From assembly GCF_011059105.1 (NCBI RefSeq), contig NZ_JAALLS010000008.1, positions 1 through 64,000 on the forward strand: a stretch of DNA of 64,000 bases, read 5' to 3'. A program made the translations under genes and the position numbers. Positions 1 through 8,743 of this stretch are shown in pieces (within the stretch, counting starts at the first letter, position 1; each line of letters starts with the position of its first letter). Under the pieces are notes generated by a model. That model made no database searches. It had not been told where the DNA came from and worked only from the letters and a program-made list of their open reading frames with translations. This DNA is from Fodinibius halophilus (GTDB lineage Bacteria; Bacteroidota; Rhodothermia; Balneolales; Balneolaceae).

Positions 1-20
1 TCAGGATGACATGTCCGGTT

Positions 21-1349
21 TTACAAAGCTCCCTTGTAATTATCCAGCAACCATTTTTTTAACACCGAGTAGTCGTTCTCCAGAGCTACGCTCTTCTTAT
101 TCTTTTCTAAACACACCGCTAATCGCTCCGGTATTTCAACCTCCTCACCGATTACCGGTTCTATGACATCCCCAAACTTGGCGGGGTGTGCGGTTGAAAG
201 CATTACGAAAGGAGTATCTTTCTGTTCTCCGAAATAGCCATTAGCTGTTTCCCGGTACTCTTCAACCGCTAAATGTGCAACAGCGGTATGAGGATCCATC
301 ACATAATCTGTTTTCTCATATACCTTTTTTAAAGCCGCCCGGGTTTCATCATCCGAAAAAGAGGTCCCCCATATCGTCTTTTCCATTTTATGATGATTTC
401 CATTAAAAAGATAATGCATCCGCTCAAAATTACTGGGCCTCCCCACGTCCATAGCATTGGATATTGTCTGTTTTGAGTCTCGGGGATTAAAAGAACCTGT
501 TTCCAAGTACTCAGGAACAATATCATTGGCATTTGTGGCAGCTATAAAACCTGCTGCAGGCATACCCAGCTTTGCTGCCATTAATCCGGCTGTCAGATTT
601 CCAAAATTCCCGCTAGGTACACACAATATAGGTGCGCTGTTACCCCGCAACTGCGCAAGTGCATATCCATAATAGAACATCTGGGGAACAAGACGGGCAA
701 TGTTAATCGAATTAGCAGAGCTCAACAGCAACTGTTCATTTAACGAACTATCAGAAAAAGCTTGTTTTACCATCCGCTGGCAATCATCAAAAGTACCGTC
801 CACTTCGAGTGCCGTTACATTTTGTCCGGCCGTTGTAAGCTGCTGTTCTTGAATATGGCTGACTTTACCAGCGGGATACAACAGACACACCTTTATCCCT
901 TCTACACCTAGAAATCCCTGTGCCACTGCACTCCCGGTATCCCCGGATGTGGCAGCAATTATCACCAAATCCTGCTCGCTCTGTTCTCGCAGAGCAGCAA
1001 AAGCACGAGCCATAAACCGGGCACCAAAATCTTTAAATGCCAGTGTTGGCCCGTGGAAAAGCTCCAGCACATAACGTTTTTCATCCAGTTGAACCAGGGG
1101 AGCTTCAAAATTGATGGCATCATTAATAATATTATGCAACGCATTATCGCTCAGCTCATCAATAAAAGGCCGGGCCATTGCATAGCTTATTTCCTGCAGG
1201 CTTTTGGTTTTAATACTATCCCAAAATGACCCCGGAAATGAAGGCCACGCTCCGGGTATGTATAAACCACCATCCGGGGCGAGACCTCGTAATGCTGCTT
1301 GTGCAAATGAAACCGGTTCAGCCTCTCCCTTTGTACTAACAAACTTCAT
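21..1349 (-). CDS. thrC: Threonine synthase
   Basis: PLP enzyme converting O-phosphohomoserine to threonine, the last step of threonine synthesis. The N-terminal part has the family block HGPTLAFKDF, whose Lys (about residue 106) would bind PLP, followed by the SGDTGSA phosphate-binding loop near residue 137. The length of 442 aa is usual for the longer bacterial form. I chose the ATG at 1349 because a GGAGGAG ribosome-binding site lies 8 bases upstream; a GTG two codons earlier sits too close to that site. The gene overlaps the thrB stop region only if the GTG is used. It is the last gene of the dapBAD-thrABC operon. Confidence 0.95.
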   Translation of the reverse strand: MKFVSTKGEAEPVSFAQAALRGLAPDGGLYIPGAWPSFPGSFWDSIKTKSLQEISYAMARPFIDELSDNALHNIINDAINFEAPLVQLDEKRYVLELFHGPTLAFKDFGARFMARAFAALREQSEQDLVIIAATSGDTGSAVAQGFLGVEGIKVCLLYPAGKVSHIQEQQLTTAGQNVTALEVDGTFDDCQRMVKQAFSDSSLNEQLLLSSANSINIARLVPQMFYYGYALAQLRGNSAPILCVPSGNFGNLTAGLMAAKLGMPAAGFIAATNANDIVPEYLETGSFNPRDSKQTISNAMDVGRPSNFERMHYLFNGNHHKMEKTIWGTSFSDDETRAALKKVYEKTDYVMDPHTAVAHLAVEEYRETANGYFGEQKDTPFVMLSTAHPAKFGDVIEPVIGEEVEIPERLAVCLEKNKKSVALENDYSVLKKWLLDNYKGAL

Positions 1350-1351
1350 AC

Positions 1352-2308
1352 TCACTTCTCCTCCAGTATTTGAGGTCCTTGCTCATTCACTTTTGAAATA
1401 TAGCACTCATTCTCTAACCCTATCTTGTCAAAAGCACCTTGCATTCTTTTCCCCGCCCTAACTGCTGTTCCTCTTGTCGATGAAAGAGCAAAAACAGAGG
1501 GGCCGGAACCGGAAATCCCGCTCCCCAAGACATCGGCATTTATTGCAGCCTCTTTAACCTTGTCAAAACCCGGTATTAATACCGAGCGTACCGGTTCAAT
1601 AATCTCATCATGCAGAGAACGGGAAATCAATCCGTAGTCTCCTTTTAATAAGCCTGCGACCAATCCCCCTACATTTCCCCATTGGGTAACCGCCTTTTTA
1701 AGGGGAATATCTCTGCGCAGTATTTTACGTGTATCTTCCGTCTTAATTTCAATTTGGGGATGCACTACCGTGGCAAAAAGAGGTTTTGGACATTCGAGAG
1801 CAAAAACGTCAGCTGACTCTTGATCCCGGATAAATACCACGCCGCCCAGCAGCGAAGGAGCTACATTATCGAGATGTGCTGTTCCACAAGCCACCCGCTC
1901 TCCTTCGGCCGCGAATTGCAGCAATTCCTTATCCTCGAGTGGTGATCCCAATAATCTATTTACCGCTACTACCGCCCCAACAGAGCTTGCGGCACTCGAT
2001 CCCAATCCACTGCCAAGGGGCATTTTTTTGTGGATCTCCAGTTCTATACCAAACTCACATTCCAAATAATCCAGCAACATCTGGGCAGCCACACCTGCAG
2101 TATTTTTCTCTACCGAGGTAGGTAGCATCCCGTTAGCCCCGGTAACGGTGACAATTTCGAGTTTTGAGGAGCTCTCAACGCGCCGTGCAATAATTTCGTC
2201 GCCGGGACTTTGCAAAGCAAACCCCAATACATCAAAGCCACAGCTCACATTTGCTACAGAAGCTGGTGCAAAAACTTTTACTTGTTCTAAACCTTTTTTC
2301 GAATCCAT
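1352..2308 (-). CDS. thrB: Homoserine kinase
   Basis: GHMP-family kinase that phosphorylates homoserine with ATP to feed threonine synthase. The protein (318 aa from the ATG at 2308) opens with the substrate-side motif PASVANVSCGFDVLGFAL and has the ATP loop MPLGSGLGSSAAS near residue 96, plus the C-terminal GSGISGSGPSVFAL motif. An upstream in-frame ATG at 2371 would add 21 residues that overlap the end of thrA and do not look like the family, so the internal start is preferred; it leaves one base between thrA and thrB. Translational coupling within the operon is likely. Confidence 0.94.
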   Translation of the reverse strand: MDSKKGLEQVKVFAPASVANVSCGFDVLGFALQSPGDEIIARRVESSSKLEIVTVTGANGMLPTSVEKNTAGVAAQMLLDYLECEFGIELEIHKKMPLGSGLGSSAASSVGAVVAVNRLLGSPLEDKELLQFAAEGERVACGTAHLDNVAPSLLGGVVFIRDQESADVFALECPKPLFATVVHPQIEIKTEDTRKILRRDIPLKKAVTQWGNVGGLVAGLLKGDYGLISRSLHDEIIEPVRSVLIPGFDKVKEAAINADVLGSGISGSGPSVFALSSTRGTAVRAGKRMQGAFDKIGLENECYISKVNEQGPQILEEK

Positions 2309-2309
2309 G

Positions 2310-4781
2310 TTACCACTCTTTTCTAAATGAAGGGGCGTTACTGATGCGTAAGATATCGGCAATAATACCACTGGCCGTTACATCAGCTCCCGCACCGGGG
2401 CCTTTCACTACAATGGGACTATCCTGATAATGGCGTGTCTTAAAAGCCACAATATTATCACTGCCGCTTAAGCCATAGAAAGGATGGTTAGGCCCAATCT
2501 GTTCAAGCTTTACCGTAGCCTCTCCATCCTCGTACCGGGCGATATAACAGAGTTTATTGTTGTTTGATGCCGCTTCCTCATAGAGATTGGAAAAATCGTC
2601 ATCATGTTTTTCAAGGACCTCAAAAAACTGCTCTACCGTCTCAACAGAACGGGCATCTTTAGGAACAAGGTTTTCAATATCTATATTCTCAAACTCGAGC
2701 TTAAACCCTGCTTCCCGGGTTAGAATAAGCAGCTTCCGGCCTACATCCTGTCCATTAAGATCTTCGCGGGGATCGGGTTCGGTAAATCCTTTTTCACGGG
2801 CCGTACGGACAACCTCGCTAAAAGGAGTACTTCCATCATAGGTATTGAAAATATAGCTCAACGTACCCGAGAGAACTCCTTCAATACGCATCACATCATC
2901 ACCGGTCAGGATCTGCTCTTTGAGTGTTGCCACAACCGGCAATCCCGCTCCTACATTCGTCTCATAGAGGTAGGCTACATTATGTTTAAAAGCCAGCTCT
3001 TGCAGCTTTTCATACGTCGCCAGCGAACTGGAGTTCGCCTTCTTATTTGCCGTGACAATTGAGATATTAGATTTCAGTACCTTATCGTAGGCTGCAGCGA
3101 TTTCCTCACTGGCAGTACAATCGATAAAAATACTGTTCGATAAATTCAATCCGGCCATCTCCTCAATAAAGTGATCGATATCAGCCTCTTCTCCCTCGGC
3201 CGTCAATCGATCTTCCCATTCATCAATTGCAAGACCTTCGGCGTCAATCAGAAACTTTTTACTGTTTGAGATTCCCGTGATTTTAAGCTCCAGGTGATAT
3301 TCATCCAACAGCTGTTTCATCTGTCTTTGCATGAGATCCAGCAGCTTACCGCCGATAAGCCCCACCCCGATAAGAAAGAGGTTAACTGTTTTAACATCTG
3401 CCATAAAGAAGGCATCATGGAGCGTATTCAACGTTTTTCTCTCATTCTTACGATCAACAACAATAGAGATATTACGCTCCGAGGAACCTTGAGCCGTTGC
3501 TACAACATTTATACCATTTTGGCCCAGCGCCTGGAACACACGCCCCGATATCCCCGGCACATGGCGCATATCATCACTGACGACCGCCACAATAGAGAGA
3601 TCCTTTTCTACCCTTACCTCATCAATAATATCATCCCGAAGCTCATATTTGAATTCCGCTTCGATAGCCTGTTGGGCAGTTCCTGCCTGATCCGGCAAAA
3701 CAGCCACACAGATCGTATGCTCTGATGAAGCCTGGGTGATCATAATAATATTGATACCGGCATCGGCCAGTGCACTAAACAGCCGAGCTGAAATACCGGT
3801 TACCCCAATCATTCCGCTCCCGCGAACCGTGAGTAAGGTAATGTTATCAATTGAAGAGATACCCTTTATCACCGATGGACCGGGATGCGACTCATTACTA
3901 ATGGTTGTGCCTTCCTCTTCTGGCTTAAAGGTATTTTTTATTTTGATAGGGATGGAAGCCTTCATCGCGGGCTGTAGCGTAGGCGGATATACTACCTTTG
4001 CACCGAAATGTGAGAGCTCCATCGCCTCTTCATAGGATAGGTGCGGTATCACAAAGTAACGCTCCACTTTCCCCGGATCGGCCGTCATGAGCCCTTCAAC
4101 ATCAGTCCAAAGTTCTATCGCATCTGCGTTTAAGGCGGCACTGATTAACGATGCCGTATAATCCGATCCTCCCCGTCCCAAAGTAGTAGATACCCCGGAT
4201 GAGGTAGATGCCACAAAACCGGTAACTATTTGTACAGAATCCGGGGTTGATTTATCAAAATAGGTGCGGATATTCTCGTACGTTTCTTCAAACAGCACTC
4301 GCGCCGACCCAAACTGCTGATCGGTTTTAATAATCTCTCGGGCATCCACATAATCCGAGGAGATACCGGAATCTTTCAGATAGTCGCTAATGATAAATGC
4401 GGAGAAACGCTCTCCAAAGCCAAGCACAAAATCGCGCGTACGATCCGTTAACTCCCGCGTCAACGATACTCCATGCAGCACATCAGCCAGTTCGTTAAAC
4501 ATCATCTTGAACTGGGCCAGCGTAGCACTCTGGTTTTGAATACCAATAAGCTCTTTGATTACGCTATTGTGCCGTTTCTCAAGCTCTTTAATAATTTCCT
4601 GGTACTTTTCTCCCTTTGATGCTTTTGTAATTGCTTCCTCAAGCAGATCGGTCACTCCTCCAAAAGCAGAAACCACCACTACCAAGTGATGGTTTTGCTT
4701 CTTCTTAGAGATGATACTCTCTACTTGTTGTATAGCATCAGCGGATCCTACTGAGGATCCACCAAACTTTAGTACTCGCAT
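2310..4781 (-). CDS. thrA: Bifunctional aspartokinase / homoserine dehydrogenase
   Basis: Fusion enzyme carrying out the first and third steps of the aspartate pathway. The N-terminal kinase starts with KFGGSSVGSA and has the GRGGSDYTA substrate loop. Two ACT regulatory domains follow in roughly residues 310-460 (for example ITLLTVRGSGMIGVTGISAR), and the homoserine dehydrogenase starts at about 465 with the NAD(P) motif LIGVGLIGGKLLDLM. The length of 823 aa matches E. coli ThrA-type fusions. The ACT domains imply feedback control, probably by threonine, by family analogy. It lies 28 bases after dapD and immediately before thrB, so lysine and threonine branches are transcribed together. Confidence 0.96.
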   Translation of the reverse strand: MRVLKFGGSSVGSADAIQQVESIISKKKQNHHLVVVVSAFGGVTDLLEEAITKASKGEKYQEIIKELEKRHNSVIKELIGIQNQSATLAQFKMMFNELADVLHGVSLTRELTDRTRDFVLGFGERFSAFIISDYLKDSGISSDYVDAREIIKTDQQFGSARVLFEETYENIRTYFDKSTPDSVQIVTGFVASTSSGVSTTLGRGGSDYTASLISAALNADAIELWTDVEGLMTADPGKVERYFVIPHLSYEEAMELSHFGAKVVYPPTLQPAMKASIPIKIKNTFKPEEEGTTISNESHPGPSVIKGISSIDNITLLTVRGSGMIGVTGISARLFSALADAGINIIMITQASSEHTICVAVLPDQAGTAQQAIEAEFKYELRDDIIDEVRVEKDLSIVAVVSDDMRHVPGISGRVFQALGQNGINVVATAQGSSERNISIVVDRKNERKTLNTLHDAFFMADVKTVNLFLIGVGLIGGKLLDLMQRQMKQLLDEYHLELKITGISNSKKFLIDAEGLAIDEWEDRLTAEGEEADIDHFIEEMAGLNLSNSIFIDCTASEEIAAAYDKVLKSNISIVTANKKANSSSLATYEKLQELAFKHNVAYLYETNVGAGLPVVATLKEQILTGDDVMRIEGVLSGTLSYIFNTYDGSTPFSEVVRTAREKGFTEPDPREDLNGQDVGRKLLILTREAGFKLEFENIDIENLVPKDARSVETVEQFFEVLEKHDDDFSNLYEEAASNNNKLCYIARYEDGEATVKLEQIGPNHPFYGLSGSDNIVAFKTRHYQDSPIVVKGPGAGADVTASGIIADILRISNAPSFRKEW

Positions 4782-4809
4782 ATTTTTCAGTTAATAATTT
4801 AATAGATAT

Positions 4810-5565
4810 TTAACGGAGTGCATCTTCCAGTTCCAATGAGGCATCACTATCGGCGTCACGATACTTGACGATCATCGGACATGCAACATTTAATCCTTGT
4901 TCTTGAGCCCAGTCTCCGCTCATTGGTCGGGTCCCCGGTACTACTACTGCTCGTTCAGGGATGTCGGCCCCTTTGCCCAGCACTTCTTCGTTTACGCAAT
5001 CATACACGGGAATAGATTTTGAAAGGGTTACGCCGGGAGCTATTACTGCTCCCTTTTTTACCAAAATACCTTCAACTACAACTGAGCCCGCCCCAATAAA
5101 GCAGTCATCTTCAATAACTACAGGAGATAAGCCAACCGGTTCAAGTACGCCGCCCAGCTGCACCCCAGCCGACAGGTGTACATTCTTACCAACCTGGGCA
5201 CAGGAACCAACCAAGGCATGGCTGTCGATCATAGATCCTTCATCTACATATCCCCCAACATTGATGTAAGCCGGAGGCATAATAATAACACCGGGAGCTA
5301 CATAAGCCCCTCGCCGTACCGACGACCCGCCCGGCACCAGTCGCACTTCTTGGTTAGCTGAAAATCGGCGTGGCGGCAGATTATGTTTATCAACAAAGCC
5401 ATCATAAATACCAGAATATTCGGTATTCTTTCCATCTCCAAAGGAAGCCAAAATAGCTTCTTTCACTTCTCGGTTCGCTTCCCAACCATCTCCTTTGGGT
5501 TCTGCAGCCCGAACTTCACCGGTTTCCAGTTTATCTAATACGTCTTCCCAATTCTTATCACTCAT
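4810..5565 (-). CDS. dapD: Tetrahydrodipicolinate N-succinyltransferase
   Basis: Transfers succinyl from succinyl-CoA to tetrahydrodipicolinate in the succinylase branch of lysine/diaminopimelate synthesis. The 251 aa protein has the N-terminal helical segment and then left-handed beta-helix hexapeptide repeats (for example AYVAPGVIIMPPAYINVGGY and the GAGSVVVEG turn), ending with a short C-terminal extension. It is slightly shorter than the E. coli enzyme of about 274 aa. It sits between dapA (97 bases upstream) and thrA. Its presence shows that the succinylated branch, not the dehydrogenase or acetylase branch, is used. Confidence 0.93.
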   Translation of the reverse strand: MSDKNWEDVLDKLETGEVRAAEPKGDGWEANREVKEAILASFGDGKNTEYSGIYDGFVDKHNLPPRRFSANQEVRLVPGGSSVRRGAYVAPGVIIMPPAYINVGGYVDEGSMIDSHALVGSCAQVGKNVHLSAGVQLGGVLEPVGLSPVVIEDDCFIGAGSVVVEGILVKKGAVIAPGVTLSKSIPVYDCVNEEVLGKGADIPERAVVVPGTRPMSGDWAQEQGLNVACPMIVKYRDADSDASLELEDALR

Positions 5566-5661
5566 GAGTTAATAAAATTTAAATCCAGGTTAAATATATT
5601 TTTAGGCAACTGCGGTACTTACAACATACCGTCAGATAGTAACAGTTAGTAATTATGAATT

Positions 5662-6549
5662 TTACTTATTTGTCTTAGTATACCACTGCTGAATCATGTT
5701 ATCAGCATTTTTAAGCAGACTTATATCATCTACTTCTTCAGTGGTCAGTGGAGAGCGTAACCTCGCATTTTCAATCCATCCCTTTTCCTGCAGCAATACT
5801 TTTGCCGGTACAGGATTGGACCACTTGAATAAGGTATCCGTACACTCTTGCCATAAGGGTAACAGCTCCGGACCACGCCCATCAAGACACCAGTCTACAT
5901 ACTGATGGGTTTCTTTAGGCCATACATTGGCTGCTACCGAAACCAAGCCATTGCATCCTGCCATAGCAAAGAATGGCAGCAGACCGTCATCCCCGCTATA
6001 GAAGGCAATATCTTCCGCCGTTTTTCGGTACTGCTGAAAATCGTCGATGCTGCCGCTGGCTTCTTTTACGGCCTTAAAATTTGGATGTCCGGCCAGTTCT
6101 TTCAATACGAGCAGGCTCATCTCTGTGCCGGTGCGTGATGGCACATTATAAAGCATACAGGGGCGTTCGGCTGTATCCAAGAGTGACTTAAACCACTTCA
6201 CCTGCCCCTTGGGACCGGGCTTAGCGTATAAGGGAGTAACCAATAAAAATGAATCCACTTCAAAGTCGTGGCAATACTCCATCCATGCGATCTGGTTTCG
6301 GAGATTGAATCCCCCTACTCCCACCATAATGGGTACTTCTATATTTAAGCTCGTTGCCGTTTTTACGACCTGCTTCTTATCCTCGAGACCAAGGGCAAGC
6401 CCTTCTCCGGTACTGCCAAGAACCAGCACACCGTTATCGGCTTCATCCTGGCGATGGATAAGGGAAGCAAGTCCATCAAGATCAACATCCCCATTTTCTT
6501 TCATAGGGGTAACAATTGCAGTATAAAGTTGCGTATCAGTTAGACTCAT
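5662..6549 (-). CDS. dapA: 4-hydroxy-tetrahydrodipicolinate synthase
   Basis: Class I aldolase-like TIM-barrel enzyme condensing pyruvate with aspartate semialdehyde, the first committed lysine step. The pyruvate-binding GSTGEG motif is at residues 45-50, the catalytic Tyr134 lies in YNVPSRTG, and the Schiff-base Lys162 lies in VKEASGS. The length of 295 aa is normal. The ATG overlaps the dapB stop by 4 bases (ATGA), so the two are coupled. The following 97-base gap to dapD is the largest inside the operon but shows no clear promoter or riboswitch. Confidence 0.96.
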   Translation of the reverse strand: MSLTDTQLYTAIVTPMKENGDVDLDGLASLIHRQDEADNGVLVLGSTGEGLALGLEDKKQVVKTATSLNIEVPIMVGVGGFNLRNQIAWMEYCHDFEVDSFLLVTPLYAKPGPKGQVKWFKSLLDTAERPCMLYNVPSRTGTEMSLLVLKELAGHPNFKAVKEASGSIDDFQQYRKTAEDIAFYSGDDGLLPFFAMAGCNGLVSVAANVWPKETHQYVDWCLDGRGPELLPLWQECTDTLFKWSNPVPAKVLLQEKGWIENARLRSPLTTEEVDDISLLKNADNMIQQWYTKTNK

Positions 6550-7220
6550 AATTGTTCCATTACATTATCAAAGATAGTTGAAAGACGGTGAAAGCCGGGC
6601 TCTACCTCCCCTTTCACCAATTGTTCAGCTGCCCAAACGGCACCTTCAGCAAAAATTTTTCGATCATGTGCTTTGTGTTCCAGTTTAATCGATTCGGTAT
6701 CAGTAGAAACTTCCAGCTGATGAATTCCTTTGATATCCCCTTCACGCGCAGAGGTAATATCAGCTTCTTTACCCAGCCACTCTTCCCATGATATCGCAGT
6801 ACCACTGGGAGCATCCTGTTTATGAACATGATGGACCTCATGGATATGAAAAGAGGGAGCGGTCAATACCGATGAACTCCGCCCTATAACATTAAGACAT
6901 CGGCGCACAATATTCATCCCCAAACTAAAATTTGATGCCCGAAGCCATTTCACATTTTCCTGTTTCAACTTATCATCCAAATCGCTTGGCCACTCATATC
7001 CGGTTGTGCCCCATGCAGCAGGTATCCCCGACTCTAGCAGTGGCTCCATCAGGTCTTCCACGGCCGGACCCGGCACAAACAAAATTGCCGCATCTGCTTG
7101 TTTAAGCTTCTCGGCAGTAGGTTTGTTTGTAGAATCAAAGGGGCCCACAATTTGGTCTTTGGCCAATACATCCAACACTTTACCACCGGTTTTCCCGGTT
7201 CCAATAACAGCAAATTTCAT
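6546..7220 (-). CDS. dapB: 4-hydroxy-tetrahydrodipicolinate reductase
   Basis: NAD(P)H-dependent reductase following DapA. The N-terminus has the Rossmann signature IGTGKTGGKV and the centre carries the HEVHHVHKQDAPSGTA block with the catalytic His pair and substrate-binding Lys. At 224 aa it is shorter than the 270 aa of proteobacterial DapB, because the segment between the Rossmann half and the catalytic domain is reduced, as in related phyla. It is the first gene of the dapBAD-thrABC operon; the 128-base divergent gap to the DUF819 gene must hold the promoter. Confidence 0.94.
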   Translation of the reverse strand: MKFAVIGTGKTGGKVLDVLAKDQIVGPFDSTNKPTAEKLKQADAAILFVPGPAVEDLMEPLLESGIPAAWGTTGYEWPSDLDDKLKQENVKWLRASNFSLGMNIVRRCLNVIGRSSSVLTAPSFHIHEVHHVHKQDAPSGTAISWEEWLGKEADITSAREGDIKGIHQLEVSTDTESIKLEHKAHDRKIFAEGAVWAAEQLVKGEVEPGFHRLSTIFDNVMEQL

Positions 7221-7348
7221 ATCTCGAATTCAGTTAATCTCAAAAATGAACAATAAGTATAACCTTTTGCAGATCGATTTTCATACCATTTGCGCATATC
7301 CCCCAATATAATGTAGATTCAGGCGTAATCATTTAACAAAATCAGCTT

Positions 7349-8608
7349 ATGTTTAATATTCTTGCAACTCCGGTTTTTACAAACGACGCCGTTGTGCTGG
7401 GAATTCTCCTGGTAATTTTGGCCGCAATCTTTGTCACCTCCAACAGCGACAACCCCAAATGGCAAAAGTTCTATACCTTTGTCCCCTCATTGTTGCTCTG
7501 TTATTTTATCCCCTCAATATTAAACTCACTGGGACTGATATCCGGGGAAGAATCTAATTTATATTTTGTAGCTTCGCGATATCTACTGCCGGCCAGTCTG
7601 GTCCTGTTAACTATTAGTATTGATTTTAAAGGAATAATCAACCTTGGCCCTAAAGCTATTATCATGTTCCTTGCCGGAACTGTTGGGATTGTCATTGGCG
7701 GCCCACTTGCATTAATCACCGTAAGCTATTTTGCTCCTGAAATGACTGCCGGCGCCGGTCCCGAAGCTTTGTGGCGCGGACTTTCTACCGTTGCAGGAAG
7801 TTGGATTGGAGGTGGTGCCAACCAAACGGCCATGTTTGAAGTTTTTAACCCCAGCGCCGATCTATTTTCAGCCATGGTTACCGTCGATATTATTGTTGCC
7901 AATATCTGGCTGGCCTTTCTATTGTACGGTGCCGGAATCTCCGAACGTATTGATGCATGGTTTAATGCTGATGCTTCTCCCATTACGGAATTGCGTAAGA
8001 AAATTGAGGACTACAAAGACAGTATCGTAAAAATTCCAACCCTCGCTGACATTACTACCATTGTTGCCGTTGCTTTTGCAATTACTGCGGTGGGCCACCT
8101 CGGTGCTGATTTCATGGCCCCTTTAATAGGAGAAAACTTTCCTGAACTCAGCAAGCTCAGTCTTGACTCCCGGTTCTTTTGGATTATCGTCATAGCTACC
8201 ACCGGTGGTTTGGTGCTCTCCTTTACTCGTGCGCGCAAACTGGAAGGTGCCGGAGCATCAAAAATTGGCAGCCTTTTCCTCTATGTTTTAGTCGCTACTA
8301 TCGGAATGAAAATGAATGTGCTGGCAATTTTTGAAAATCCGGGCTTCTTCCTGATTGGCCTCTTCTGGATCATTATTCACGTCATAATTCTCTTTATAGT
8401 GGCAAAACTTATCAATGCCCCCTTCTTCTTTATAGCCGTTGGCAGTCAGGCCAACGTAGGAGGCGCTGCCTCTGCTCCCATTGTTGCTTCGGCCTTCCAT
8501 CCGGCCCTCGCCCCCGTTGGTGTACTGCTGGCCGTACTGGGATACGCACTTGGAACCTATGCCGCCTGGCTCTGTGCGATATTAATGAAATATGCCAGTA
8601 TGATATAG
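7349..8608 (+). CDS. DUF819 family membrane protein
   Basis: Polytopic inner-membrane protein of 419 aa with about ten to twelve hydrophobic segments and the glycine-rich stretch STVAGSWIGGGANQTAM typical of the DUF819 family (related to B. subtilis YjcL). A second conserved element near the C-terminus reads AVGSQANVGGAASAPIVASAF. The two similar Gly/Ala/Asn segments suggest an inverted-repeat transporter fold. The family is thought to transport small molecules but the substrate is unknown to me. It is transcribed divergently from the aspartate-family operon, which is suggestive but does not show the substrate. Confidence 0.85.
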   Translation: MFNILATPVFTNDAVVLGILLVILAAIFVTSNSDNPKWQKFYTFVPSLLLCYFIPSILNSLGLISGEESNLYFVASRYLLPASLVLLTISIDFKGIINLGPKAIIMFLAGTVGIVIGGPLALITVSYFAPEMTAGAGPEALWRGLSTVAGSWIGGGANQTAMFEVFNPSADLFSAMVTVDIIVANIWLAFLLYGAGISERIDAWFNADASPITELRKKIEDYKDSIVKIPTLADITTIVAVAFAITAVGHLGADFMAPLIGENFPELSKLSLDSRFFWIIVIATTGGLVLSFTRARKLEGAGASKIGSLFLYVLVATIGMKMNVLAIFENPGFFLIGLFWIIIHVIILFIVAKLINAPFFFIAVGSQANVGGAASAPIVASAFHPALAPVGVLLAVLGYALGTYAAWLCAILMKYASMI

Positions 8609-8616
8609 TATCAGAG

Positions 8617-8644
8617 GGAGAGTAGTGCCCAATTGCTTCTCTCC
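8617..8644 (+). terminator. Weak hairpin after the DUF819 gene
   Basis: GGAGAGTAG (8617-8625) can pair with CTTCTCTCC (8636-8644) with one T-T mismatch, 9 bases after the stop of the DUF819 gene. Only a mixed pyrimidine tract follows, so intrinsic termination is uncertain. Confidence 0.35.
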
Positions 8645-8743
8645 TTCCGTTTACAAATTCTGTACAATTCTTTACTGATTAAGGGGAAGAGAGTCCGTAT
8701 ATTTGGGACCTAATTGCAATACTAGTATTCCCCACACTGCTTC

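Noticed and set aside
3294-3725. 143-codon plus-strand frame opposite thrA
   Set aside because: Antisense shadow of the aspartokinase-dehydrogenase gene, no recognisable protein features.
7221-7348. Lysine riboswitch upstream of dapB
   Set aside because: The 128-base divergent region lacks the conserved lysine-riboswitch motifs and is shorter than the aptamer of about 180 bases.
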